A stretch of DNA of 64,000 nt from Mortierella sp. BCC40632 (GCA_011634665.1 WAEK01000012.1:1221001-1285000); one strand, 5' to 3'. Positions 49,276-60,328 are shown, counted from the stretch's first letter. The notes: generated by a model from the letters alone, not told the origin. Translations and numbers: made by a program.

Positions 49276-49483
49276 TTAAGACCGACTGGCGACATAGGCA
49301 AGTGACGATACCTTGAGGCTAGTTAGTTCGACAGCTTGAAGAGTAATGTTAGTATCTGCTTTAGTGTTCCAGAATGAGAAGAGCGACTTTGTACTCTGGA
49401 CTGAGGATTGAGATGATTGAGAATTCTTGTTAGAAGAGGTGTTTTTGCCATCGAGTGAAGACTTGAAAAGAGAAGGTGGCCAT
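49276..49483 (-). pseudogene. Small AY-x-x-SRS-tail protein 2, frameshifted (copy 1)
   Basis: Counterpart of 58403-58609 with one extra A in an A4 run (A3 in copy 2) six codons after the start. The frame then ends early (MATFSFQVFTRWQKHLF and stop). The sequence for the KVSSLAYVASRS tail is still present downstream. Either a recent inactivating mutation or a homopolymer sequencing error. Confidence 0.6.
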
Positions 49484-50290
49484 GATGTTGACTAGAGACA
49501 ATGTCCACAGAGGGGGGAGGAGGTTCTTGGAGATGAGATGAACAGTTAGAGTCAAAAAGACTCGAAAGTGTCCTGAGGGCAGTTCTGTGGCGAGAAGCTT
49601 GAGGAGTAAAGAGCGAAAGCGTAATTAAGTTTGGCTCCACTTTCAGGAGAAGGCGCCATTGATTTCTAATCATACCCCTTGCCTACGGTGCTACGGTGTC
49701 AACCGAACCAGCTGAGGGATGGAGACTTGGCATCATTCTCTATACTCATTGACTCAAGGTTACAGATATTTTCTACTTTGGCTTCAAAGGTGTCAATTAA
49801 GCGGTCAAACGAGCATGTCCTCCTCTTTCTGAAGGGAGAGAGGAAGGGAGAGAGGAAGGCGGCGGGTGATTTGTAAGTCTGGCGCAGCTAAAAAAAACTC
49901 TATGACAGTTTGGGTTGGATCATTTCCTAAATTGACCGAGAAGAGAGGGTGCTCTGCGCAGTGGGACACAGACCATGGCATCATACTCCACCCTGTTGCT
50001 CAGGAATTACTTTGTCAGGGTTGACCAGTGCGCTGAGAACCCTAGAAGACACACACACACTTGATCACTAGACTTTCTCTCCGCGACTTGGTGTGTTGTG
50101 TACATGCTTCATTCTGTGTGCCCCCCTCCAAAAATTATAAAATGACGCTCTTTCCCCTCTCCAGATTTTTCTTCACTTACTCAACCAACCAACAAAGACA
50201 GCCAACTCCATCAAAGGAACTCTTTCGCAACCAAACAACCCATCACTCTTCTCCAACTAGTCACTCTCGCAACTTTTTAATCTCAAGAAA

Positions 50291-50497
50291 ATGGCCGGTT
50301 TCTCTATCTTCAAGTCTTCTTCTGCTACCCCCAAGACTGCTTCTGCTCCACAGACCCCACGATCCTCTCTCTCTCTTTGGACGCGTTCAAGTCTGGATCC
50401 TCAGCTACTTCTGCATCTGGCTTTTACATCTGAATCAGCAAAGACCTCGTCATTGTTCAAGACCTCAGCGCTTGCGTATGCTGTCAGCCGCTCATAG
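50291..50497 (+). CDS. Small AY-x-x-SRS-tail protein 3 (copy 1, internal frame swap)
   Basis: A 68-residue frame. Relative to copy 2 it has an extra CT in a CT run and, about 50 nt later, an extra T. Together these restore the frame, so only the middle (about residues 30-49) is read differently; the start MAGFSIFKSSS and the end FKTSALAYAVSRS are unchanged. The promoter-like TATAAAA (50136-50142) and AATAAA (50566-50571) are as in copy 2. Confidence 0.55.
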   Translation: MAGFSIFKSSSATPKTASAPQTPRSSLSLWTRSSLDPQLLLHLAFTSESAKTSSLFKTSALAYAVSRS

Positions 50498-50676
50498 AGC
50501 CGCTTGCATCGAGTCAGCCTTTTCCCCTCCTTTCATTGTAAACTATATACCATCCGATCAATACCAATAAAACTGCATCATCGATCCTCTACTTTTTTCA
50601 TATCTCTTGTATATCGGGTGCCTACTTGTGTGGAAATCGATTTGTGTGCAAGTTTGTTACATTGACCAGCCGTTCT

Positions 50677-51187
50677 CTATAAGGGATTTTTCGGATCTCC
50701 TGTAAATGTTTGTCGATAGTAAGAGTGAGGAGCCATCCTGTCTGCTGATCCCCAGTTGTCGCCTGAGGCATTGAAGTAAAAACTCAAGTGCTGGGACAGA
50801 AGCTCAATGACTGCACACGTCTTTACGCATCCACTTACGCCGAACAATAAGCAAAGAGAGGGCGACAAACAGAGACAGACTACCGAGTATCAAATCCGAA
50901 GACGATCAAAAACGGAAGAGGCCTACCTGGGATAAGTGGATGATTGTTTTCTTTTACCATATCCAGAATGGACTCTGATGTAAGGTCCCTTGAGGCTACA
51001 TCGGGGGTGGATGGATCAGGGAGATTAACGAACAACAAACTGGTGCAATTTTCACGAGGTATACCGGATCCACAATGCCATGCTCTTGGTAAACCACGAA
51101 TGGGTCCTGAAGTAATAGGTAGCACCCCATCGCCCCTCACAAATGCGTCAAGGAAGTTGACAGCTGGTCCCGGTGCATGGATGTCGC
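50677..51187 (-). pseudogene. Crinkler-type P-loop NTPase fragment (copy 1)
   Basis: Two in-phase exons, 51187-50927 and 50879-50677 (donor GTAGGC, acceptor GGTAG). The product includes GDIHAPGPAVNFLDAFVRG, LTSESILDMVKENNHPLIP and a P-loop block LFGVSGCVKTCAVIELLSQH followed by FYFNASGDNWGSAD. This resembles the ATPase region of Crinkler-related proteins (SG-x-GKT with a following helix and FYF block). Walker A reads GVSGCVKT, with Val where the Gly before Lys is expected. A stop occurs 63 codons into exon 2, far short of a complete NTPase. The upstream start was not found. Confidence 0.5.
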
Positions 51188-52239
51188 CTAGTTGCATAAG
51201 AAAGGGTGCAATGTTAGAATTACAGAAAAAAAAAGATAGAGACAAGAAGAATGGTACCCAGGAAGCGGAGTCAATATATTTTGAAAAAAAAAAAAAAAAA
51301 ACAGACAGACAGACAGACAGATTCATACCTGACAGCGGCGTGCTGGGAGAGTCATTCGAGTGGTAAGGTTAGCAAGGTTCATGCTAAAAAAAAAAAAGGT
51401 GACGTAGACTCGCTGGGATGGATTATATTTTCTGGGCACCATCCTTTCCTACAAGCAACAATCCACAATCCACAAGGTAAGAGCACTACTTCTTCATCGC
51501 AATGCTCAGGACATGGAGATTCAGAGCGGATTGAGGGACCAGAGAATCCGGGCATTGGTGTCACGATTAGCTTCAGATTGTGCCGAGGAGATTGGGTGAT
51601 CTTGGAATTCTGACCTTGAGCAACATCTCGCGTTTGGCCTTCCGCTGCGGCAGTCGTGTGTCTGGTGTTTCTTGATGACCTGGTTCTTTTTGACGGGGAG
51701 CATTGTTGTAATAAGGACATGGCGCAACTTCATCTCCATGTGTTCTGCATGTGATGCCTGCGAAAACTACAATCCTCACAGCTCTTATGTGCTCTTGCCT
51801 TGACCCCCGCGCTGACTACCGGGGAAACGTCCAAAGCCTGAAGCACTGAGATGTGATCTGTATGCTTGCCACTGTCTGCATAGCTGTGGTGTATAACGCG
51901 ATCCCATTTTTTTTAGCGTTCTGCTGTGAAAATGTCCGCAAAACACAATCCCTACTTGCAAAGCTCTCGTCGTCCTTGGCATTCCCAGGTTCGCGACCTG
52001 GAAACACGGCAAAAACAATGGAGTTTTCTTGTAGTCTGTAGCTTTTGTTATACACCCAGCTCTGTGAGCCTCAATTGTCCCCCCTTGGAAAAATGTTGAC
52101 GTGTATGATGGAAGCAATGGCACTCTACTGACATATTTTTTCTGTTTTTCTTTTACTCGGACGTTATTTGGAATCGCATGCCTCTGTGCGTACTTCTGAG
52201 CTGCACTGCTTCTTCCTCAGGGATTACCATTGACAGGCT
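51188..52239. other. Stretch of unclear coding value (copy 1)
   Basis: Between the P-loop fragment and the six-exon gene. Several short minus-strand frames (for example around 51379-51779, containing CRTHGDEVAPCPYY) overlap in different frames and are broken differently in the two copies. They may be decayed upstream exons of the P-loop gene. The matching region of copy 2 is 60329-61378. Confidence 0.4.
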
Positions 52240-54494
52240 ATGGCCAATCCCAAGACCAACCGTAAACCCACGACTACAGAGAAAGATGTCGAGTGGTTCA
52301 ATTCCAGCAAAAATCAGACACCCGAGGCATTCTTTCAACCACCTCAAGACAACTGACCAAAAGAAGGCGCAGCTCCGCTACGCTCGTGTTCTCCGAGACT
52401 GTGATGCAAGTGAAGCCTACCGCAAGTCCTTAATGGAAGAATACGAAAGCTGGAGCTTGGAGGAGGCCAATGCATACTGGGAGGAGCGAGTTGCTCTCAA
52501 GAGCGTCAAGAGTGCCCAGATCCGGGCTGCCACGACACTTATTCATACATCAGAGCCCTTCGCAGTCAACCTCATGGAGTCGAATGCTCTGGAGGTGCAA
52601 GCAGCCCACACCATTTTCATCTTTCCACCGAGAGAGGAATGACCTTACCACCATGACACACATGTTCGCACAGCCGAACCCTTTGCAGAGTCAATTGCTC
52701 TAGAGGCGCAAACAGCTCGCACTACCACAGCTTTCAGTACCACCTCGACTTCCATTGAAGGGAACGAAGACAACGCCACCGAGCATCCGCATCGAGGTAT
52801 GCTTGATATCTCCAGTGTTCCTTCCATTAATGCTCTCTTCATTCTTGCGAATATTCACATCAACTCCACGTTTGTGTTCAAATAGGATCAAAGCGTAGCT
52901 CAGCCAGCTCAAACCGAGCTGCACAGGACATTCCCACCAAAAAGCCAAGGAAGAGCAAACAAGACTTGGCTATTGATAGAAGGTCTGAACGCTTCCACAG
53001 CCTAGACCAGTCTCGCTTTTGGAGGCTTTCTAATGGCAAGGTTGTCGAGGAAACTCTGTACCGTGCGAGTCTCGAGTACGGTGCGTCTACTAGGTAAAAT
53101 CTTCAAGAGGCATGTTCTAGTGTACGTAGCCAACATTGGATATATTATTACCTTGTTCTAACGCAATTCGTTTACAATAGCGTGCGATCATATACAATTG
53201 ACACGTCGTGTCCAAAAACAAAGGCATTGTTCACATCGCAGGAGTGGGACGAGATTGTCTCAAGTGTTTCGTTCCTGCTTCCAGCACTACACAAAATGAC
53301 CTTGAACTTTATCGAGAAGCTGCGGCGTAGCCTTTGTGAAAACAAGCACCCATATACCGTACCTCTGCCCGACGCCACAGCCATGAGCGAGGCCGACCGA
53401 TTCGACTGTAACCTTGCGGTTAAGACGGTAGTCGAATGGTAAACATTGTGCCGTGATGTTTCCATCTCTTTAAACATTCCCAGTTCATAATCGACACGTT
53501 CTAACAATAATAACGCTTTGCATATTAGGCATATGTTGTACACCAAAGAACCCTCGCCGTTCGTTGTCGGTGACCTTTCCGAGTCCTGGTGGGCGCGCAC
53601 GGCATGGGCGTTACTCTTTAATCTGCTTGACGATATTCCTAATATCTTCATGGTCGACGGAGAAAAACGTGGTCTCGACTCATCCAAGCGCCGCAACATG
53701 GGACGAGCCTACATCCCAGAAGAGCCCAAGCATAAGAAGTGTGGCCGGAAGCTCGACTTAATCTGCCGTGACGAGGTCCTGAGGCATGATTGGCTGATAG
53801 TCGAACGAATGCGAGGCTGGGATCCGCAATCCACCAAGTTCTTGCGCGAGTATAGCCATGATGTTGTCAGGGAGACTGTTACTATCGCTCACAACCGGCT
53901 CTTTGACGTCCCCGCAAGCTTCCGGAAGGAATGCACCTTTGTGGGTGCCTACACTGGCAGTAAGTGGAAATACTGATGGTATTATGAATGCGAACTGGTT
54001 TGCGGGAGGAGCGCTTTCATCTAATTCTCTCCTCACCCTCATAGGCCGTGGCGTAGATGCTTTTCAGATGAAACCAGGGCCAGGACACTCGTATGTCTTG
54101 CTCATGCAGCCCATCGGACAATACACGCTTTGTCCAATGAATGGTGAACTGAAGGAGCAGTTCCAGGGGCTTGTGCGTCTTCTTCAGATTAGGGGTATGT
54201 GCCCCCATCATGAAAGCTAAAAAGGTTTCAAGGCTTTACGGAACTCCACAACTCTAACTGTCCATTTTTGTGTGCTAGACGTCAATGAGGAACACTGTTG
54301 GGCTGTACAACTCGCTCATTAGCTCTGATGCCTCTACAATTGCAGAGTCACCAGAATCCGATGAGAGCTTGAATTGGTACTATGGCGAGCCAGAGCCGCG
54401 TTTCAACCCTAACCAAGTGGTCTCTTCATCGCCCATTGGCCCAGATGACCTCTCTGACCTTGACGAACTCCCATCAGATGCGGATGATATGTGA
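52240..54494 (+). pseudogene. Broken copy of the six-exon gene (copy 1)
   Basis: Same exon layout as 61379-63621, but exon 1 has an extra T in GAGGCATTCTTTCAACC (copy 2 has one T fewer) and several small insertions around 52608-52672 (T, T, AG, CAC, AC), all in short repeats. At the end of exon 5 there is an extra G before the GTATGT donor (about 54192-54196), which shifts the last exon into a stop after about 15 codons. Exons 2-4 are unchanged. Either a pseudogene, or an artefact of poor indel polishing in a near-identical repeat. Confidence 0.6.
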
Positions 54495-56357
54495 GATTTG
54501 AGGTTGATTGATGTTACGGGAAGTTTAAATTATACGTAGTGGTTTCTTCCCTCGTTCCTATGGTTACCACCTATCACCACCTATTAGTGTACTCATTTAG
54601 AGCAAATAATAAAGTCAGTCATGCTCATCGGAGCCAATCTAACTAGCACTCTCACCATGTTCCCTGGGAGCAAACCACACAGGGGTGAAGAAGCGATGAG
54701 AATTGTAACATGCTCTACGTCCTGCATCCCGTACTACGTTTGTGCATGATTTTACCCCCTGTCCAGCTTGATCACTCACACTGGTAGCATCCACATCGCA
54801 GACTATCTCATGAAAACGGCTTGTCCCATCATATTACCCATGGGGGGCGTAGAAAAGATTGCCGTGCTTGGCGTACCCCAGGTGGCGGGATGTCTAGCAA
54901 GGAAAAGGATTGTCCATTCAGGTGAGTTGAAGTTGACTGGCGAAACTGGTAGGATCGAATTTGAGCCATTGCAGGTATTGATAGCACACTGCTTCAGAAG
55001 TCTAGTCCAGAATCAGCTGGAGTCTTTCGGACAGCTAAGCGCCAAAGCATGTCAGAGACGATTCCCAGATGCGGTATTTCTGGCTCGATACTAGCAGGAT
55101 GGCTGATCCAATCCGGAGCGAACGTGGTGCTTGTCCTAAAGGCAAAACTATATTGTAGAAGCCAAACGGAGGATATACATGAGCAATCACTGATTTTCTT
55201 TGTATTAAGGAATTACATCGTCGTGTTGGTTCAACATAATAGGACACAGTAGTTGCTCATTGGCACGGACACCTGGCTTACATTGGTAACCTCCTGCATA
55301 TTGCTCTACTCCGGTGATGTCATGATTGGTCCACATAATAGGCAATTTGTTCCGCACAAGTTATCGATCGTCTGGATCAACACTATGGACATAGAGAGTA
55401 ATGCACTGGAACGGCACCTGAGGTCAAAATTCCATCTTGAAGCAACGTTTCTGGAGTATGCATTAGTGTTTCTTCACTTCCGTCGTCCATCGTGACTGCC
55501 AGTAACCCTACAATCATTGAATGACCACTACGCAGGAAAAGGGCCAAGCAGGATAAAGTCGGTGGTCCTGGTGTTTTCTCTGCTATTCAACGACAGGCGT
55601 CTGCCAGTCGAGGAACTCATACAGGATGCACAAAAGCTGCTACTAATTATCTCAAACACGAACAACAACACCGATACGACTACGACAATAAACGAGCTTG
55701 TGAGTGTCCAATTGCGTGTGCTGGCAGAGCTGACGACAAAGGTTATCACTACACTCAACCACTTAATTGTGAAAGATGCTGTGATCGAACGCATTGAGGT
55801 GCTATTGGCAGAGAGATGTTGACCAGTGTTTCCCAACGAACTGAATTTTCGTTCGATAACTCGTTTCGTTAAGACCGCTTACAGGGGTCTAGTACGGCTT
55901 ATCGAATGAGATCGGAGCTCGCTCAGCTCTATAAGAAACACTGAACTGTTGACCAGTTGTTATTGCCGATATGTTTTGTCACCCGACCTACCTGTATGTT
56001 GTTTTCGGGCTGCATATCTTTATCTGCATATCACATTAGTCCAAATTTGTCTCCACTCTATTATACTCTAGTCGCATCCTATCTGCTCGCCAACTCCATA
56101 TCCTATTCTCGTATAATACGCTCAGGATTCATTTAAAGCCCGCACTTGCACTTTGGCGAAGATGGATAGAGTTGAGCATGAAGAGAAATCAAGTGGGGAA
56201 GAGAGTAGTATTCTAGAGCAAACTAGATTTTATTAAACCCTCTCTCTTACACACACGCGAAGAGCACAGGTCAACATTAGCGAAGAGTTGGCACAGATTA
56301 TGACTCTCTTAGTACACGAGCCGGCTCTTCATTGGGCCTGTGCTATCCGTTTACCAA
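54495..56357. other. Spacer between duplication copies, partly unresolved coding
   Basis: 54495-54872 is still shared with copy 2. Beyond it no comparison is possible, because copy 2 ends at the window edge. Frames at 54768-55094, 55253-55495 and 55517-55822 (+) read like protein in places (IADYLMKTACPIILPMGG; VLAELTTKVITTLNHLIVKD) but I could not splice them into one model and recognise no family. 56215-56345 is the diverged relative of 46770-46950. Confidence 0.4.
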
Positions 56358-57104
56358 ATAGCGCGGGTAGGAAAGATACGAAAGAGCTGCTCCCTTATGA
56401 GAGGGCTGATACAGTCGCATGGGTATCTTAGTGCCAAATAGTCCTTTGTAAACCTTGGTTTCTTTCTTTCTTTCCTTCATTCTTTGGAGCCTGACAGATA
56501 GATGCACAAAAATGGACTATGATAATGCTAGTAGATAATAAAATGGACCACACATCTTACGATCTAGCTACGAAAAAGAAACCCCATTATTGGTCTACAT
56601 TTGCCTATGGTAAGTGGTTGACAATCAAAAGTCAGTCTTCTTGAGCCTAAACTAATGGTACCAGATTAAAGTACCGTGACATGTCATGGTGAACAAACAG
56701 AATACCCTCAAACGCAAAAATGCCATCGAGGTAGAGGTGAGGACTGGTGTAAATATACGACATGTTGTTGACACAACTCTATGTATCCTAACCTCAAGCA
56801 AACCATCATTCATATGCTCTGTTGTTAGGAAGTACTGGGGTATGTTGGTCTATTCAAAGGGAGTGGTTATTCCTCCACTTCACCTTCCATAGAAGTATTT
56901 ATTCCACAAATAACTTGGTAGAAGAGTTAGCAATTGGCTTGTCTAGCTTGACAAGGCGATGGTATAAACAAAAGAGAGTGCGGAGGTAATGGGGGAGGTG
57001 GTCGAGTGGAGACACCTGGTCTATAGCCAAATGTGATTTTTTTTTTCATCCGTGGAGCGGCCACCATGGTATACGGAACCGAAGTAGAGAAGGGAGAGGG
57101 ATGT

Positions 57105-57344
57105 TCAAGAACGACTGACGGCATAGGCAAATGCTGAGACCTTGAATTCTGACTTCTTGGACGCACTTGAGGTAGCTGAGAACCCAGCTCGCTTGTCCTT
57201 TTCGCTTGCCATGGTCTTGCTTAAGCAGTCCGACTTTTCGTCAAGGGTCTTGGTAGGTCCTGGAAGAGAACCATCTTGGGTAGAGGCTGTAGAACCGATC
57301 TTGTTCTTGTTGGAAGACAGCTTGGAAAATTGAAGGATAGCCAT
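57105..57344 (-). CDS. Small AY-x-x-SRS-tail protein 1 (copy 2)
   Basis: Same 79-residue product as at 47980-48219. The frame lies between a C/T-rich leader (minus strand, 57345-57470) and a 3' region without genes. The stop directly follows AYAVSRS, so the signature is a true C-terminus. The middle of the protein is charged and Ser-rich (for example KTLDEKSDCLSKTMASEKDK) and probably disordered. I recognise no family. Confidence 0.6.
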   Translation of the reverse strand: MAILQFSKLSSNKNKIGSTASTQDGSLPGPTKTLDEKSDCLSKTMASEKDKRAGFSATSSASKKSEFKVSAFAYAVSRS

Positions 57345-58402
57345 TGAGGGAAAGACTGGTCTTTGGAAATGTGATATCTGATACTGGGAGTGAGGATAGG
57401 TGGGACAGTGAAGAGCAAAGGAGAGGGATGCGCGTGTGTGTGTATGTCAGGATCAGGAGCGAGATGAGGAGACTCGGAAGCTTGTTGAGTAAGAAGAATG
57501 CGTGTGGTTTCAATTATTTTATCGGATTTTTCCTATACCCGTCACGGTCTCGACACCCGTCACTTTCAAGGTCTTGATTTCTAATCCTCCCAATTTACAA
57601 CAACAGCAAAAAGGGACAGAGGATTGTGAAAAGGGCTGCAGTGAGCTGCGTGCGTGAGTCAAGCAAGGGCGTTTGTTTGTCTTCACGCAACAAAAGATCC
57701 CTTGCCTTTTGTCTCTGGACAAGAAGGGAGAGGGGGTGGCGAATAGGGTTCAAGGGATCATACTGCGGCTCTCTTCCACATAAAACAACACTCTCAAAGA
57801 CTACCTGGTAAGGCACACTGAAGAGTAGAGTAAATTCAGCACCTGAGGGTTAGGCTGACTCGGCGTACAGATTACTGGTGGACTGGCGCCCACTTCTCCG
57901 GCTTGCTCTTTATTCGAACCCCGCTCCACAATGAAGATCAACCACAATCCTACTAAAACTAGAAGACTCTGCCGCTTTTGATTGCTTGAAACGGAGAAAA
58001 AGAAGTTGGAGACCTAGAAACATTGAGTGGAGGCTATCACACTCTGAACGAGTAGAACCATTTCCCAAATACAACAGTTGTGATTCAGAATGCGGTAGAA
58101 AAGCCTTCTCGTCATCCAAACTCGAAAAAAGAAAGACATACAGGGTTCAATAGAGTGCTTGACTCTGATGAGTGACAAGAAATCCGTAGACCAGGGTGAA
58201 ATGAGAAATCATAAAAGGTCCTTCTAAAAGTCACAGTCTTTACAATGGCCAAAATATAGAATACAGAATGAGGGTTCTTTATTGAAGTAGAGGTATGAAT
58301 GATATGAAGAGTATTATGTTGTACAGCCTCAAGAGCCCTTATTCAACTCGTACTCTTGAGAGGAATAGCAGTGTGCTGAATAACAGAGAGGATCGTGGTC
58401 TC

Positions 58403-58609
58403 TTAAGACCGACTGGCGACATAGGCAAGTGACGATACCTTGAGGCTAGTTAGTTCGACAGCTTGAAGAGTAATGTTAGTATCTGCTTTAGTGTTCCAGA
58501 ATGAGAAGAGCGACTTTGTACTCTGGACTGAGGATTGAGATGATTGAGAATTCTTGTTAGAAGAGGTGTTTTTGCCATCGAGTGAAGACTTGAAAGAGAA
58601 GGTGGCCAT
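58403..58609 (-). CDS. Small AY-x-x-SRS-tail protein 2 (copy 2)
   Basis: A 68-residue frame starting MATFSFKSSLDGKNTSSNKN and ending LKVSSLAYVASRS. The upstream in-frame ATG at 58804 would add a segment that differs in frame between the two copies, so the start at 58609 is preferred; there the N-terminus resembles that of protein 3 (MAGFSIFKSSS). Ser/Lys/Gln-rich, no signal peptide. The conserved start pattern (MA, aromatic, KSS) and the fixed C-terminus suggest a family with a variable middle. Function unknown. Confidence 0.6.
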   Translation of the reverse strand: MATFSFKSSLDGKNTSSNKNSQSSQSSVQSTKSLFSFWNTKADTNITLQAVELTSLKVSSLAYVASRS

Positions 58610-59278
58610 GATGTTGACTAGAGACAATGTCCACAGAGAGGGGGGGGGGAGGAGGTTCTTGGAGATGAGATGAACAGTTAGAGTCAAAAGACTCGAAAGT
58701 GTCCTGAGGGCAGTTCTGTGGCGAGAAGCTTGAGGAGTAAAGAGCGAAAGCGTAATTAAGTTTGGCTCCACTTTCAGGAGAAGGCGCCATTGATTTCTAA
58801 TCATACCCCTTGCCTACGGTGCTACGGTGTCAACCGAACCAGCTGAGGGATGGAGACTTGGCATCATTCTCTATACTCATTGACTCAAGGTTACAGATAT
58901 TTTCTACTTTGGCTTCAAAGGTGTCAATTAAGCGGTCAAACGAGCATGTCCTCCTCTTTCTGAAGGGAGAGAGGAAGGGAGAGAGGAAGGCGGCGGGTGA
59001 TTTGTAAGTCTGGCGCAGCTAAAAAAAAAAAACTCTATGACAGTTTGGGTTGGATCATTTCCTAAATTGACCGAGAAGAGAGGGTGCTCTGCGCAGTGGG
59101 ACACAGACCATGGCATCATACTCCACCCTGTTGCTCAGGAATTACTTTGTCAGGGGTTGACCAGTGCGCTGAGAACCCTAGAAGACACACACACACACAC
59201 TTGATCACTAGACTTTTCTCTCCGCGACTTGGTGTGTTGTGTACATGCTTCATTCTGTGTGCCCCCCCCTCCAAAAAT

Positions 59279-59285
59279 TATAAAA
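59279..59285 (+). promoter_or_regulatory. TATA box of small protein 3 (copy 2)
   Basis: TATAAAA follows a C-run (59264-59270) and is 150 nt before the start codon, leaving room for a leader of roughly 100-120 nt. The same site is at 50136-50142 in copy 1. Confidence 0.45.
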
Positions 59286-59434
59286 TGACGCTCTTTCCCC
59301 TCTCCAGATTTTTCTTCACTTACTCAACCAACCACAAAAAGACAGCCAACTCCATCAAAGGAACTCTTTCGCAACCAAACAACCCATCACTCTTCTCCAA
59401 CTAGTCACTCTCGCAACTTTTTAATCTCAAGAAA

Positions 59435-59638
59435 ATGGCCGGTTTCTCTATCTTCAAGTCTTCTTCTGCTACCCCCAAGACTGCTTCTGCTCCACAGACC
59501 CCACGATCCTCTCTCTCTTTGGACGCGTTCAAGTCTGGATCCTCAGCTACTTCTGCATCTGGCTTTACATCTGAATCAGCAAAGACCTCGTCATTGTTCA
59601 AGACCTCAGCGCTTGCGTATGCTGTCAGCCGCTCATAG
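59435..59638 (+). CDS. Small AY-x-x-SRS-tail protein 3 (copy 2)
   Basis: A 67-residue single-exon frame: N-terminus MAGFSIFKSSSATPKTASAP, Ser/Thr/Ala-rich middle (SGSSATSASGFTSESAKTSS), C-terminus LFKTSALAYAVSRS. It has the best gene context of the three: TATAAAA about 150 nt upstream (59279-59285), a C/T- and A-rich leader ending in CTCAAGAAA before the ATG, and AATAAA 69 nt after the stop (59707-59712). It is hydrophilic and probably disordered, with no signal peptide or membrane segment. The same tail in three non-overlapping frames, two on the opposite strand, argues for a real gene family. I know no described family with it. Confidence 0.7.
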   Translation: MAGFSIFKSSSATPKTASAPQTPRSSLSLDAFKSGSSATSASGFTSESAKTSSLFKTSALAYAVSRS

Positions 59639-59706
59639 AGCCGCTTGCATCGAGTCAGCCTTTTCCCCTCCTTTCATTGTAAACTATATACCATCCGATC
59701 AATACC

Positions 59707-59712
59707 AATAAA
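59707..59712 (+). terminator. AATAAA poly-A signal of small protein 3 (copy 2)
   Basis: A canonical hexamer 69 nt after the stop at 59638, followed by a T-rich stretch. Its copy 1 equivalent is 50566-50571. Confidence 0.45.
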
Positions 59713-59817
59713 ACTGCATCATCGATCCTCTACTTTTTTCATATCTCTTGTATATCGGGTGCCTACTTGTGTGGAAATCGATTTGTGTGCAAGTTTGTTA
59801 CATTGACCAGCCGTTCT

Positions 59818-60328
59818 CTATAAGGGATTTTTCGGATCTCCTGTAAATGTTTGTCGATAGTAAGAGTGAGGAGCCATCCTGTCTGCTGATCCCCAGTTGT
59901 CGCCTGAGGCATTGAAGTAAAAACTCAAGTGCTGGGACAGAAGCTCAATGACTGCACACGTCTTTACGCATCCACTTACGCCGAACAATAAGCAAAGAGA
60001 GGGCGACAAACAGAGACAGACTACCGAGTATCAAATCCGAAGACGATCAAAAACGGAAGAGGCCTACCTGGGATAAGTGGATGATTGTTTTCTTTTACCA
60101 TATCCAGAATGGACTCTGATGTAAGGTCCCTTGAGGCTACATCGGGGGTGGATGGATCAGGGAGATTAACGAACAACAAACTGGTGCAATTTTCACGAGG
60201 TATACCGGATCCACAATGCCATGCTCTTGGTAAACCACGAATGGGTCCTGAAGTAATAGGTAGCACCCCATCGCCCCTCACAAATGCGTCAAGGAAGTTG
60301 ACAGCTGGACCCGGTGCATGGATGTCGC
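59818..60328 (-). pseudogene. Crinkler-type P-loop NTPase fragment (copy 2)
   Basis: Exons 60328-60068 and 60020-59818, identical in protein to copy 1, including the Gly-to-Val change in Walker A and the early stop after GDPKNPL. Both lesions therefore predate the duplication. A possible 14-nt upstream exon (about 60476-60489, between CCCCAG and GTATGA on the minus strand) would join in phase 1 but cannot be confirmed. The N-terminal LFLAK-type header of Crinklers was not found in the window, so the link rests on the P-loop block alone. Confidence 0.5.

Larger units (their letters stand above)
47238..54872. repeat. Tandem segmental duplication, copy 1
   Basis: Nearly identical to 56358-64000, with the offset drifting from 9,120 to 9,128 as small indels accumulate. 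Differences seen are overwhelmingly length changes in homopolymers or short tandem repeats (for example CT, GA, poly-A, poly-T, poly-G runs), with few substitutions outside the first 170 bases. Contents in order: small protein 1 (-), a 1-kb stretch without supported genes, small protein 2 (-, frameshifted), small protein 3 (+), P-loop fragment (-), a 1-kb stretch of unclear coding value, and the six-exon gene (+, broken). No terminal inverted repeats or target-site duplications were found. The right end cannot be placed because copy 2 runs off the window. Confidence 0.9.

Noticed and set aside
51299..51322. CAGA tetranucleotide array considered as a CRISPR-like or satellite repeat
   Set aside because: Simple microsatellite next to a poly-A run, without spacers; its length differs between the two copies.
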